Assembly: GCA_000964245.1 (NCBI GenBank)
Contig: LANB01000001.1
Location: 1,033,501-1,097,500, forward strand
DNA from: Cellvibrionaceae bacterium 1162T.S.0a.05
GTDB lineage: Bacteria; Pseudomonadota; Gammaproteobacteria; Pseudomonadales; Cellvibrionaceae
DNA length: 64,000 nucleotides
Direction of reading: 5' to 3'
The notes below the pieces were generated by a model. The model saw only the letters and a list, made by a program, of their open reading frames with translations, ran no database searches and was not told the origin of the DNA. A program made the translations under genes and the position numbers. This document shows positions 34,137 through 42,613 of the stretch, one piece after another (the first letter of the stretch is position 1; each line of letters begins with the position of its first letter).

Positions 34137-36089
34137 ATGAATTTTTTTCAGCATCAGGACGCTGCCCGTAAAAAAACCAGCTTGCTGGTTTTTTTATTAG
34201 TGACAGCAGTGCTCTCATTAATTGTTATTACAACCCTTACCGTCGCTGTATTCTGGTATTTTCTGCAAACCAACTCGACCAGCATCAGTGCTGCTGAAGG
34301 TGCTCAACGCAGTTTTCTCGATCATGCCTGGGTGCTGGTGAATTCTGAAATTTCCCTGTGGATTGCTATCGGCGTCACCGTCATTGTGGGTCTTGGCAGC
34401 CTCTATAAAATGTTCCAGATTGGTCGCGGCGGCAAATACGTCGCTGAGGCCCTGGGTGGCCGCTTGATTTCACGTGACACCACCGATCACGATGAAAAAA
34501 AGGTTCTTAACATTGTCGAAGAAATGGCCATCGCGTCTGGCAACCCTGTACCCTCTGTGTATCTGATGGAGGAATCCGGTATCAACGCGTTTGCTGCCGG
34601 CATTTCGCGGCGCGATACCGTTATTGGCGTCACTCGTGGTTGTATCCAGCACTTAAATCGTGATGAACTTCAGGGCGTTATGGCGCATGAATTCAGTCAT
34701 ATTCATAACGGCGATATGAAACTGAACATGCGCCTCATTGCACTGCTCCACGGCATACTTGTCATTGGCTTAATCGGTTACTACCTCGCCCGCTCTTCGG
34801 CCTATGGCTCAAGCCGAAATAAAGGCCGCGGACAACAATTAGCATTGGGTTTGGCCTTAATGGCCATCGGCTTTGGCGGAACCTTTTTTGGCAACTTGAT
34901 AAAATCAGCGGTTAGCCGCCAACGTGAATACCTGGCCGATGCGTCTGCGGTGCAATTTACACGCAACCCGGATGGCATCGCAGGTGCTCTCAAAAAAATT
35001 GGCGGCCTTTCAAGTGGCTCCAGGTTTGAGAATGGCAACGCCTCACAATTCAGCCATATGTTTTTTGGTGAGGGAATCAAAACTGCGCTGGGCAATTTGA
35101 CCTCCACACACCCGCCGCTGAAAGATCGTATCAAACGTATTGATAAAAGCTGGAATGGTCAATTTCCTCATGTCAGTGTTTCGCATAAAGCGGATATCGA
35201 TTACAGCGGTGTTGATGTCAATGAAAACGCCGCGTCTGCGATAAGTGCATTGGCCGCGGGAACCGCAGCAGCAATGCATGGCCAAACAGGAAAAATAAAC
35301 GAAGACGCAATCGAACACGTTGGCGAAATTCAACCAGAGAGCATCGAAGCTGCTCGCAATTTTCTTGAGCATTTACCTGACAATATTCACGATGCTGCGC
35401 ACCACCCAAATTCCGCAAAAGCCTTACTGTACTGTTTACTCCTTGATGAAGATAAAGACATTCGCAACCATCAAGCGAAACTTTTACAGCAAAACGCGAA
35501 AGCGGACACTTTGAAAGTCGTGCAGTCTTTATTCAAGGATGTTTTGAATCTTCCACGCGAGCAACATTTAATGGTGGTTGATCTGTGCATCCCGGCTCTT
35601 AAAGAACTGGAAAAAGACGATTACAAACAATTTAAAAACCTCTTACTCCAACTGATTAAGGCGGACGACCATGTAAGTCTTTTTGAGTGGTGTCTGTATC
35701 GCATTGTAACGCACAATGTAGAAAACAAGATTGAAAAGGAAAACAAGAGCCTCAAAGCGATAGCCGACAGTGCAGCAAAAGTGTTAAGCATGGTCGTGAT
35801 TGAAGGTGAAAATGAACAAGCCGAAAAAGTTTTTTCGCTTGCTGTTTCCCACCTCGGAAGAGATTTTCAAAATTCCCGTTTGCAAACTCAAGCGCTGGAA
35901 TTTCAGGAGGTTGATAAAGCGCTCAATCAACTCGCCGAGCTAAAACCCCTGGCCAAGCCTGTATTTCTTAAAGCACTTATGGAAGCCATTAATGCCGATG
36001 GCAAAGTGACTGCCACCGAAGCCGAGCTATTCCGAGCCATTGCTGATACCTTGAATTGCCCTGTGCCACCATTAAAAATATCTGGCTAG
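34137..36089 (+). CDS. M48 family membrane zinc peptidase with extended C-terminal region
   Basis: A 650-residue HtpX-like peptidase, over twice the usual HtpX length. Transmembrane segments are near residues 17-42 and 72-92. The zinc site is MAHEFSHIHNGD (His184, His188), with the third ligand expected in SRQREYLADASAVQF. A second hydrophobic pair lies at about 200-265. The final 300 residues are helical and soluble-looking, and end in a TerB-like element (LMEAINADGKVTATEAELFR). Expected to degrade misfolded membrane proteins, with the extra C-terminus acting as a regulatory or protein-binding module (inference). Confidence 0.93.
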   Translation: MNFFQHQDAARKKTSLLVFLLVTAVLSLIVITTLTVAVFWYFLQTNSTSISAAEGAQRSFLDHAWVLVNSEISLWIAIGVTVIVGLGSLYKMFQIGRGGKYVAEALGGRLISRDTTDHDEKKVLNIVEEMAIASGNPVPSVYLMEESGINAFAAGISRRDTVIGVTRGCIQHLNRDELQGVMAHEFSHIHNGDMKLNMRLIALLHGILVIGLIGYYLARSSAYGSSRNKGRGQQLALGLALMAIGFGGTFFGNLIKSAVSRQREYLADASAVQFTRNPDGIAGALKKIGGLSSGSRFENGNASQFSHMFFGEGIKTALGNLTSTHPPLKDRIKRIDKSWNGQFPHVSVSHKADIDYSGVDVNENAASAISALAAGTAAAMHGQTGKINEDAIEHVGEIQPESIEAARNFLEHLPDNIHDAAHHPNSAKALLYCLLLDEDKDIRNHQAKLLQQNAKADTLKVVQSLFKDVLNLPREQHLMVVDLCIPALKELEKDDYKQFKNLLLQLIKADDHVSLFEWCLYRIVTHNVENKIEKENKSLKAIADSAAKVLSMVVIEGENEQAEKVFSLAVSHLGRDFQNSRLQTQALEFQEVDKALNQLAELKPLAKPVFLKALMEAINADGKVTATEAELFRAIADTLNCPVPPLKISG

Positions 36090-36156
36090 CGTTTTTCGTA
36101 ATTCCAGGTCTGCCGCGGGACCTAAAGTTCCCCTTTCACTTTCTGATCTGTGAGGT

Positions 36157-36687
36157 TTATCCCGCTGTCCGCGAAACGCCATCAACCAGCGAACGTGTTC
36201 GCTCCCAGGTTTGTTGAATCAGCAAGGCATCGTAACTTGCGCGGTGGCGCTGCGCTGACCCGTAACTTTCCAGAACCTGTTTTTTCGCTTCATCCCAAAC
36301 CTCAAGTTGCCATTCAGAGGCTATCCCTTCTATGGGACTTAAACGAAAGGCACATTCTTTGCCGCCGTATTCAAACAAACGCTGTAGCCAACTGATATCG
36401 TGAGCCCAGGCATCACTGTATAGGGTGTGGTCCCGTAGCAATGTGTTTAGTTCATCGCAAACCTGCGTGATGGGCTTGCCATTTTCAAGCAAGCTTTTTC
36501 GCGAAATACCGTGTAACTTTTCTGCCTTGACACTCCAGTGCTGCCACGAACTGTGCGGCAAAATCAAACTGCAATAACGTTTGCCGTTATACAGAACAAC
36601 ACCGACTTCGATAGGATAACTATGAGAACCAAAGCCGGAGGCTTCGATATCAATTATGGAAGGAACAAAATCCGTTTTAAGCATCAC
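36157..36687 (-). CDS. DEDDh 3'-5' exonuclease-like protein
   Basis: A 176-residue protein of the RNase T/DnaQ exonuclease fold. Exo I is SIIDIEASGFGSHSYPIEVG (Asp, Glu), Exo II is in LYSDAWAHDISWLQRLF (Asp), and Exo III is RHRASYDALLIQQ (His-x4-Asp). All four acidic residues and the histidine appear present. Similar short proteins are annotated as hypothetical exonucleases. The substrate (DNA, RNA or small oligonucleotides) cannot be told from sequence. Confidence 0.85.
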   Translation of the reverse strand: MMLKTDFVPSIIDIEASGFGSHSYPIEVGVVLYNGKRYCSLILPHSSWQHWSVKAEKLHGISRKSLLENGKPITQVCDELNTLLRDHTLYSDAWAHDISWLQRLFEYGGKECAFRLSPIEGIASEWQLEVWDEAKKQVLESYGSAQRHRASYDALLIQQTWERTRSLVDGVSRTAG

Positions 36688-36731
36688 AATGGCCTTTACT
36701 CGTTATTCTGGCCAGTATGGAGAGAGATCGC

Positions 36732-37127
36732 CTACTTGACGACTCGAAGACTGGGTCGTCTGCCTCCATCACCACCACCATTATCATCCGGCGGTGTATT
36801 GTCTGGCTCGGGTTCTGATTCAAACATCATACGCTGACCATTTTCACGTGCATATACACCCATCACAGCGTAGCAAGGTACGTAAATATTAGTCGGTATA
36901 CCACCAAAACGCGCGGAAAAACTGATCGCTTTATTGGTCATTTCGAGCCCGGAGACGGCACGTGGGGCAATATTGAGAACGATTTGACCATCCTTGTTCA
37001 CATACTGCTGGGGAACTTCAACACCCTTCGCCATTGCATTAACCACAATGTGGGGCGTGCAATCATTGTCCACGATCCACTCATAGAGAGCGCGAATCAG
37101 ATAAGGACGACTGGATGTCATTGCCAT
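36732..37127 (-). CDS. sspB: ClpXP protease specificity-enhancing factor SspB
   Basis: A 131-residue adaptor that delivers ssrA-tagged proteins to ClpXP. The N-terminal domain is typical: SSRPYLIRALYEWIVDNDCT, then VPQQYVNKDGQIVLNIAPRA and NKAISFSARFGG. The acidic linker ends in a ClpX-binding tail (RPSLRVVK). Located immediately downstream of sspA, as in most gammaproteobacteria. Confidence 0.96.
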   Translation of the reverse strand: MAMTSSRPYLIRALYEWIVDNDCTPHIVVNAMAKGVEVPQQYVNKDGQIVLNIAPRAVSGLEMTNKAISFSARFGGIPTNIYVPCYAVMGVYARENGQRMMFESEPEPDNTPPDDNGGGDGGRRPSLRVVK

Positions 37128-37154
37128 GTTTACTACCCGCTATGCTTAGCGTTA

Positions 37155-37796
37155 TCAGGCAAAATCAGGGCGCATCTCTTTCTCAAGTTCCGTGAGACTT
37201 TCCTGAAATGAAGGACGACGGAAAACATTTTCCATGTAGTCGAGAAGCGGCATAACCTGCCGGTTTCGAGGTAACTTTACGCCAAAAACGTCGAGGCGCC
37301 AAAGAATGGGAGCGAGGCAACAATCCACCAGGGTAAATTCCTCACTCATAAAAAAAGGTTTTTCGGAAAAAATCGGTGCAATTGCGACCAGACTATCGCG
37401 CAAATCCTTGATCGCGGCATTAACCGCATCCTTGTTTTTGCTTTTGACAATGGTATCAACCAAAGGGCACCAGTCGTTTTCAATACGATAGATAAATTGA
37501 CGGCTTTCTGCGCGTGCGACCGGGTAAACAGGCAACAAGGGCGGATGGGGAAAACGCTCATCCAGATACTCCATCATCACACGGGTTTCATAAAGCGTAA
37601 GTTCGCGATCCACCAGCGTAGGAAGAGAGTTGTAGGGGTTCAATTCGCTCAGTTCAGCCGGAATGTTGGAAGGCTCAGCTTCCACCACATCGACTGTTAC
37701 CCCTTTTTCGGCAAGTACAATACGCACGCGATGACTGTAATGGTCACGCGCGTCCGAAAAGTAGGTCATTGTTGAGCGTTTTGTGACGACTCCCAT
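37155..37796 (-). CDS. sspA: stringent starvation protein A
   Basis: A 213-residue glutathione-transferase-fold protein that binds RNA polymerase and alters transcription in starvation. Signature parts are YFSDARDHYSHRVRIVLAEKG, NPYNSLPTLVDRELTLYETR and PLLPVYPVARAESR. SspA lacks GST activity in characterised cases. GGGGA precedes the ATG. Follows the cytochrome bc1 genes, the usual gammaproteobacterial order. Confidence 0.96.
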   Translation of the reverse strand: MGVVTKRSTMTYFSDARDHYSHRVRIVLAEKGVTVDVVEAEPSNIPAELSELNPYNSLPTLVDRELTLYETRVMMEYLDERFPHPPLLPVYPVARAESRQFIYRIENDWCPLVDTIVKSKNKDAVNAAIKDLRDSLVAIAPIFSEKPFFMSEEFTLVDCCLAPILWRLDVFGVKLPRNRQVMPLLDYMENVFRRPSFQESLTELEKEMRPDFA

Positions 37797-37819
37797 GAAA
37801 ATTTCCCCATTAATTATTC

Positions 37820-40051
37820 TTAGTGAACATCCTTCCAGTATTCACGGTTTAACAACCAGGTGAATACAAGCAACAACGAAAGGAAGAGGAAAACATAAAC
37901 ACCTATGCGTTTACGATTTTCCGCACCCGGCTCGCCGACGTACACCAGGAAATTCACCAGGTCATCCACTGCTTGACGATACTGATCGGCATCCATGGCG
38001 CCTTGCTTTTCTTTCACTTCAAGACTTCCACAAGGGTCAGTCAGCGCCTTGCCATTTTCATCTTTGACTTCGTGACCATGGCTATCCATTTTTGGACCAG
38101 GCGAACACTCGGCAAGCCCTTGCAAGTCAACCAGTACATGCGGCATACCAACGCTGGCAAATACTTTGTTGTTCACACCTGTTGAACGACTTTCGTCTTC
38201 ATAAAAACTGGTTAGAAAGGTGTGAATCCAAACGGGCTTGCGCGCACGCGCAACCAGGGAAAGGTCAGGTGGTACAACACCAAACCACTCTTTCGCATCC
38301 GCCGGGTTCATTGCGTTGGTCATCAAAGCCCCAATCTTGTCGCCTGCAAAGTTTAAGTTTTCTTGCATCAGCTTGTGGTCAATACCCAGGTCATCAGCAA
38401 CACGCTCGTAACGCGAATAGCTGACGGCATGACAGCCCATGCAGTAGTTCACAAACAATTTTGCACCGCGCTGCAGGCTTTCCTTATCGCTCACATCTGG
38501 CTCATAGTCATTACATACAGCGGCACCACAGGCACCACCTTCGGCACCTACGGCTTTGATAGGCACGACGATTAATACAAAGAAAGCAACCAAACCACCG
38601 AGCACCAATGTTTTCGGCAAGCCTTTTTTCTGTACGCGCTCAGGCTCAGGAGATTCAGCATCTTTGGCCGTTAACCAGGGCAAGTAAACAACAAACGCGC
38701 CGAGGATGATCGAATAGATATAGAAAACCCAAGCCACATGTACTTTGTCAGAAATCGCTGCAAACAGGCCATTGGCGGTGATATACAAAATACTTCCACC
38801 CAAAATGAAGGAGAAAACATAACTCAGGAAGGATTTTTTACCGGCATTGGTCCAGAACGGCATCGTCAGGAAGTAGGCAAAATAGAAGACTGTGCCAACC
38901 TGAGCCAATAAAGTGCGATCATTAGAGGGCAGTTTCAAACCAAGAATACCCAAAACAACAAAGTTTGCCGCGAACAAAATCAACATGACTTTGGGCACCA
39001 TGCCTTTGTAACGAATTGATTTCGCTTTACTGTTATCCAGCCAGGGCAAGAGGAACAAAATCACAATCGCAGCAGCCATCGCGATAAAGCCGTTCAGCTT
39101 GGACGAGAACACGCCACCCAGGTCAATCGTCACCGCACGCAAGATTGCATAGAACGGCGTGAAGTACCATACCGGCGCAATGTGCTCAGGCGTTTTAAGG
39201 TTATTCGCCTGCTCAAAGTTCGCGTACTCGATAAAGTAACCACCCAGAGTCGGCGCAAAGAAAACAATGCCACAGAAAACGAACAGGAAGACGGTTATAC
39301 CTAGCAAGTCATGCACGGTGTAGTAAGGATGGAAAGGAATACCATCTTTGGGAATACCGTTTTCGTCTTTGTTCTTTTTGATTTCCACACCGTCAGGGTT
39401 GTTGGACCCAACTTCATGCAGGGCCAGGATGTGCAATACAACCAGTGCCAACAACACAATCGGCACCGCGACAACATGCAAGGCAAAGAAACGATTCAAG
39501 GTGGCGCCGCTAATCAGGTAATCACCACGGATCCACTGCACCAGATCCTCACCCACGTAGGGAATCGCACCAAAGAGGTTAACAATTACCTGCGCCCCCC
39601 AATAAGACATTTGCCCCCAGGGAAGTACATACCCCATAAAGGCTTCAGCCATCAGGGCAACGTAGATGAACATACCGAAAATCCACACCAGCTCGCGAGG
39701 AGCACGGTAAGAGCCGTACATCAATCCGCGGAACATATGCAGGTAAACAACGATAAAGAAGGCCGATGCGCCGGTGGAGTGCATATAGCGAATAATGTCG
39801 CAGTTAGGCACGTCGCGCATACAGTATTCAACAGAAGCAAATGCCGCCTCCGCTGTGGGTGTGTAAACCATGGTCAACCAGACACCGGTCAACAATTGGT
39901 TTACCAGTACCAAAAGGGAAAGCACCCCGAAGAAATACCAGAAGTTAAAGTTTTTAGGCGCGTAGTATTTCGCCATGTGCGTGTCCCACGCACGTTGAAC
40001 AGGAAGACGTTGATCAATCCAGTTCCACAATCCGCCAAGCCAGGTAATCAT
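37820..40051 (-). CDS. fused cytochrome b - cytochrome c1 of the bc1 complex
   Basis: One 743-residue reading frame encodes both cytochrome b and cytochrome c1 (FbcH-like). Residues 1 to about 472 are cytochrome b: haem ligands His91/His105 and His192/His207, Qo motif PVWY (293-296), ending ESPEPERV, where pseudomonad PetB normally stops. Residues 480-503 (LVLGGLVAFFVLIVVPIKAV plus GAEGG) look like a signal peptide/transmembrane segment. Cytochrome c1 follows with haem site CMGCH (537-541), and a C-terminal anchor ending LLNREYWKDVH. The complex oxidises quinol and reduces cytochrome c. The fusion resembles Bradyrhizobium FbcH, which is cleaved by signal peptidase. I see no frameshift at the join. 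Confidence 0.94.
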   Translation of the reverse strand: MITWLGGLWNWIDQRLPVQRAWDTHMAKYYAPKNFNFWYFFGVLSLLVLVNQLLTGVWLTMVYTPTAEAAFASVEYCMRDVPNCDIIRYMHSTGASAFFIVVYLHMFRGLMYGSYRAPRELVWIFGMFIYVALMAEAFMGYVLPWGQMSYWGAQVIVNLFGAIPYVGEDLVQWIRGDYLISGATLNRFFALHVVAVPIVLLALVVLHILALHEVGSNNPDGVEIKKNKDENGIPKDGIPFHPYYTVHDLLGITVFLFVFCGIVFFAPTLGGYFIEYANFEQANNLKTPEHIAPVWYFTPFYAILRAVTIDLGGVFSSKLNGFIAMAAAIVILFLLPWLDNSKAKSIRYKGMVPKVMLILFAANFVVLGILGLKLPSNDRTLLAQVGTVFYFAYFLTMPFWTNAGKKSFLSYVFSFILGGSILYITANGLFAAISDKVHVAWVFYIYSIILGAFVVYLPWLTAKDAESPEPERVQKKGLPKTLVLGGLVAFFVLIVVPIKAVGAEGGACGAAVCNDYEPDVSDKESLQRGAKLFVNYCMGCHAVSYSRYERVADDLGIDHKLMQENLNFAGDKIGALMTNAMNPADAKEWFGVVPPDLSLVARARKPVWIHTFLTSFYEDESRSTGVNNKVFASVGMPHVLVDLQGLAECSPGPKMDSHGHEVKDENGKALTDPCGSLEVKEKQGAMDADQYRQAVDDLVNFLVYVGEPGAENRKRIGVYVFLFLSLLLVFTWLLNREYWKDVH

Positions 40052-40053
40052 GA

Positions 40054-40647
40054 TTAAGCCTCCTGGTCTTCGCCGATGAGAATCACGTCATCGGATAAAA
40101 ATGTGTAAGGGGGAATTTCGAGATTGGTGGGCGCAGGCACTCCGGCAAACACGCGTCCAGCCAAATCAAATTTTGAACCGTGGCACTTACAGAAGAAACC
40201 ACCGAGCCAATTGGAATCACCCACACTCTGGTCACCCACTTCAGGGCGATATTCCGGCGCACATCCAAGGTGAGTACAAATGGCCAACATGACCAAAAAC
40301 TCTTCCTTCACAGAGCGCGTTGGGTTTTTCGCGTAATCAGGCTGAACTGATTTTTCAGAAGCCGGGTCGCGCAAACGCGCTTCAACAGTATTCAGGCTTT
40401 CCAGTGCTTCTTTCGTACGACGCACGATATAGACTGGCTTTCCGCGCCATTCCACAGTGACACGCGCACCCGGTTCAATTTTTGACACGTTAAATTCGAC
40501 TGGTGCCCCTGCAGCGCGCGCTTTGGCGCTTGGATTCCAGGAATTCACGAAAGGAACGGCGGCGCCTACGACACCGGCCGCGCCAACAACTGACGTTAAC
40601 GCGGTTAATACGCGTCTACGCCCTTCATTCACTCCGTCATTACTCAC
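40054..40647 (-). CDS. petA: ubiquinol-cytochrome c reductase, Rieske iron-sulfur subunit
   Basis: A 197-residue Rieske protein. The twin-arginine-like start GRRRVLTALTSVVGAAGV also serves as membrane anchor. [2Fe-2S] ligands are in CTHLGC and CKCHGS, with the disulfide cysteines present. It transfers electrons from quinol to cytochrome c1. It ends 2 bp before the fused cytochrome b-c1 gene and is presumably co-transcribed. Confidence 0.97.
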   Translation of the reverse strand: MSNDGVNEGRRRVLTALTSVVGAAGVVGAAVPFVNSWNPSAKARAAGAPVEFNVSKIEPGARVTVEWRGKPVYIVRRTKEALESLNTVEARLRDPASEKSVQPDYAKNPTRSVKEEFLVMLAICTHLGCAPEYRPEVGDQSVGDSNWLGGFFCKCHGSKFDLAGRVFAGVPAPTNLEIPPYTFLSDDVILIGEDQEA

Positions 40648-40882
40648 GACGTTTGCTCCCCATGTTACTTGCCAGCAAGCAGCAAATAGTTGTTGTTTAA
40701 GTTTTCAAATAGATAAAAAAGGAGATCCCGTAAATCCATAGTGGGTATTTAGCGCCTCCGGGATGCAGTGCTTCTTATTATAGTCAGCATTTACTCCATA
40801 GACGGGCCGAAGCCCCATTTTTAAAGCGGCGCAGTATATCACAATGCAAAGCGGGAAATTCGTGGCTTTCGCCTTCACATAC

Positions 40883-40912
40883 AAAAAACCAGGCAATGAA
40901 GCCTGGTTTTTT
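40883..40912 (-). terminator. terminator after rplM-rpsI
   Basis: AAAAAA-CCAGGC-loop-GCCTGG-TTTTTT: a symmetric hairpin with A and T tracts on both sides, 16 bp after the rpsI stop on the minus strand. The symmetry means it could act on either strand, but only minus-strand genes are nearby. Confidence 0.85.
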
Positions 40913-40927
40913 GGAAGCGCAGAAAAA

Positions 40928-41320
40928 TTAACGCTTGGAGAATTGTGGTTTCTTACGTGCTTTACGCAAGCCCACTTTCTTACGCTCAACCTCACGCGCA
41001 TCACGAGTGACATAACCTGCTTCACGCAGCGTTGGACGTAAGCTTTCATCATAAGCCATTAACGCACGTGTCAGACCGTGGCGAATCGCGCCAGCCTGAC
41101 CGAAGCTACCGCCACCTTTTACGGTGACTTTCACATCAAACTTTTCAGCGTTTTCAGTCAGCTCAAGCGGTTGACGTACAATCATACGCGCCACTTCACG
41201 ACCGAAATATTCGTCGATAGGGCGATCATTGATAACGATGTTGCCACTGCCTAAAGAGATAAATACACGCGCAGTGGAGGTCTTGCGGCGACCCGTACCG
41301 TAATATTGTTCAGCTGCCAT
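40928..41320 (-). CDS. rpsI: 30S ribosomal protein S9
   Basis: A 130-residue small-subunit protein. The N-terminus ([17 protein letters not shown]) and the C-terminal tail [12 protein letters not shown], whose end reaches the P-site tRNA, are typical. It follows rplM after 12 bp, and the pair forms the standard L13-S9 operon. Confidence 0.99.
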   Translation of the reverse strand: MAAEQYYGTGRRKTSTARVFISLGSGNIVINDRPIDEYFGREVARMIVRQPLELTENAEKFDVKVTVKGGGSFGQAGAIRHGLTRALMAYDESLRPTLREAGYVTRDAREVERKKVGLRKARKKPQFSKR

Positions 41321-41332
41321 TATCCGGCCCCC

Positions 41333-41761
41333 TTATAGTTTGAGTTCTTGAGGTTGTTGCGCTGTGTGCGGGTGTTCGGCACCAGCATAAACCTTCAATT
41401 TTTTGAACATGGCACGCCCAAGTGGTCCGCGTGGCAACATGCCTTTCACGGCGCTTTGGATGGTGCGCTCTGGCGCTTTATCGATCAACTTTTCAAAGCT
41501 GATGGATTTCAAGCCGCCGGGGTAACCGCTATGACGGTGGTACATCTTATCGGTCGCTTTTTTACCCGTCACACGCACTTTTTCGGCATTGATGACTACG
41601 ATGTAGTCGCCGGTGTCTACGTGCGGGGTAAATTCAGGCTTGTGCTTGCCACGCAGGCGGTGCGCTATTTCGCTCGCCATGCGGCCAAGGGTTTGCCCTT
41701 CCGCGTCGATGATGTACCAGTCGCGTTGAACTGTTTCATTGTTGGCACTGATGGTCTTCAT
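41333..41761 (-). CDS. rplM: 50S ribosomal protein L13
   Basis: A 142-residue large-subunit protein (E. coli L13 is also 142). Motifs [38 protein letters not shown] and [20 protein letters not shown] are standard. I start at ATG 41761; the frame stays open to 41830 but that part is leader. A promoter about 80 bp upstream leaves a leader of about 75 nt, long enough for autogenous control, though I did not recognise the L13 leader fold. Confidence 0.98.
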   Translation of the reverse strand: MKTISANNETVQRDWYIIDAEGQTLGRMASEIAHRLRGKHKPEFTPHVDTGDYIVVINAEKVRVTGKKATDKMYHRHSGYPGGLKSISFEKLIDKAPERTIQSAVKGMLPRGPLGRAMFKKLKVYAGAEHPHTAQQPQELKL

Positions 41762-41843
41762 GTTGTATCTGCCTTTCGATGGTACGGGTTGATATTCGGG
41801 TTGTTCCGCGGGACCCAATTCGGGGCCCAAAAACGGAGCGCGG

Positions 41844-41872
41844 ATTCTACTTTAGGGCTGTTTGTAGTTCAA
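41844..41872 (-). promoter_or_regulatory. sigma-70 promoter of rplM-rpsI
   Basis: TTGAAC (41867-41872), 17-bp spacer, TAGAAT (41844-41849) on the minus strand. Both boxes match the consensus at 4-5 of 6 positions with ideal spacing. Transcription would start near 41837. Confidence 0.75.
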
Positions 41873-41930
41873 GCATTAATCGATGGCAGGTTTTCGGGTT
41901 GTCTTGGTCTTGGGGAGACTATTAGTTTAG

Positions 41931-42058
41931 TTAGTCGCAGGAACGCAGAGCACAAGGTGCAGGGTTTTGAAAACGCAGTGAACACCTCCCTGTGGCTCCG
42001 ACGCCGCGTCCTGCGGCGACGGTTTCAAAACCCTGCACCTTGTGCTCTGCGTTCAGGC
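41931..42058 (-). repeat. intergenic palindromic element, copy A (inverted relative to B and C)
   Basis: A roughly 128-bp element whose outer arms (41941-41972 and 42023-42054) are a perfect 32-bp inverted repeat around a 50-bp middle. The middle carries a smaller hairpin (CGCCGCGTCCTGCGGCG). It is the reverse complement, with scattered differences, of copies B and C. No coding capacity. Resembles ERIC/NEMIS-like or MITE-type non-coding repeats in size and shape. Confidence 0.88.
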
Positions 42059-42215
42059 TTAATTCATGCGAGATTCACACCTTATGCGCCAAAAAGACTA
42101 AAACCCCACCAACAACCTTCTGAGCAAAAAGAACCTCCTGAGTTAAACCAACTGCGAAAGGCCAGGCCAACTACCATGAACTGCATAGAGCGTTCGCGAA
42201 ACTCGCGTGAACTTT

Positions 42216-42346
42216 GCCAGAACACAGAGCGTGAGGTGCCGGGTTTTGAAACCGTCACCGCAGGGATGCGGTGTCGGAGCCACAGGGATGTGTTCACCGC
42301 GTTTTCAAAACCCGGCACCTTGCGATCTGTGTTCCTGCGACCAGCC
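42216..42346 (+). repeat. intergenic palindromic element, copy B
   Basis: A 131-bp element. Arms starting GAACACAGAGCGTGAGGTGC at 42220 and ending at 42334 pair with about three mismatches over 32 bp. The inner CCGCAGGGATGCGG can form a side hairpin. It is 129/131 identical to copy C, 247 bp away in the same orientation. Weaker similarity extends about 15 bp further on the left. Confidence 0.9.
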
Positions 42347-42462
42347 AAATCGTTATCAAATGAAAAGCACAAAATGTAAATCCCTGATTTCTCCACAATT
42401 TAATAAACCCGACTCTTGCCCGGGTTATCACAATCGGCCAATTTGATACTCGCGCAATCTTT

Positions 42463-42593
42463 GCCAGAACACAGAGCGTGAGGTGCCGGGTTTTGAAACC
42501 GTCACCGCAGGGATGCGGTGTCGGAGCCACAGGGACGTGTTTACCGCGTTTTCAAAACCCGGCACCTTGCGATCTGTGTTCCTGCGACCAGCC
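42463..42593 (+). repeat. intergenic palindromic element, copy C
   Basis: A 131-bp element differing from copy B at two bases, both C/T changes in the inner loop. It begins GCCAGAACACAGAGC and ends CTGCGACCAGCC. It lies 20 bp beyond the end of zapE, so the zapE transcript would run into it and could end in, or be stabilised by, its long hairpin. Confidence 0.9.
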
Positions 42594-42613
42594 AAGTCAC
42601 CACATTTAGCCAC

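Noticed and set aside
38500-38700. Frameshift or lost stop joining petB and petC
   Set aside because: The frame is continuous, the join has a proper hydrophobic signal-like segment, and both halves are full length. Kept as a natural fusion, with read checking suggested.
39311-40057. 248-codon open frame on the plus strand
   Set aside because: Lies opposite the cytochrome b coding sequence; a shadow frame with no signal or domain.
41348-42379. 343-codon open frame on the plus strand
   Set aside because: It is antisense to rplM and then runs through two palindromic repeats. The protein has no recognisable domain and composition is dictated by the opposite-strand gene.
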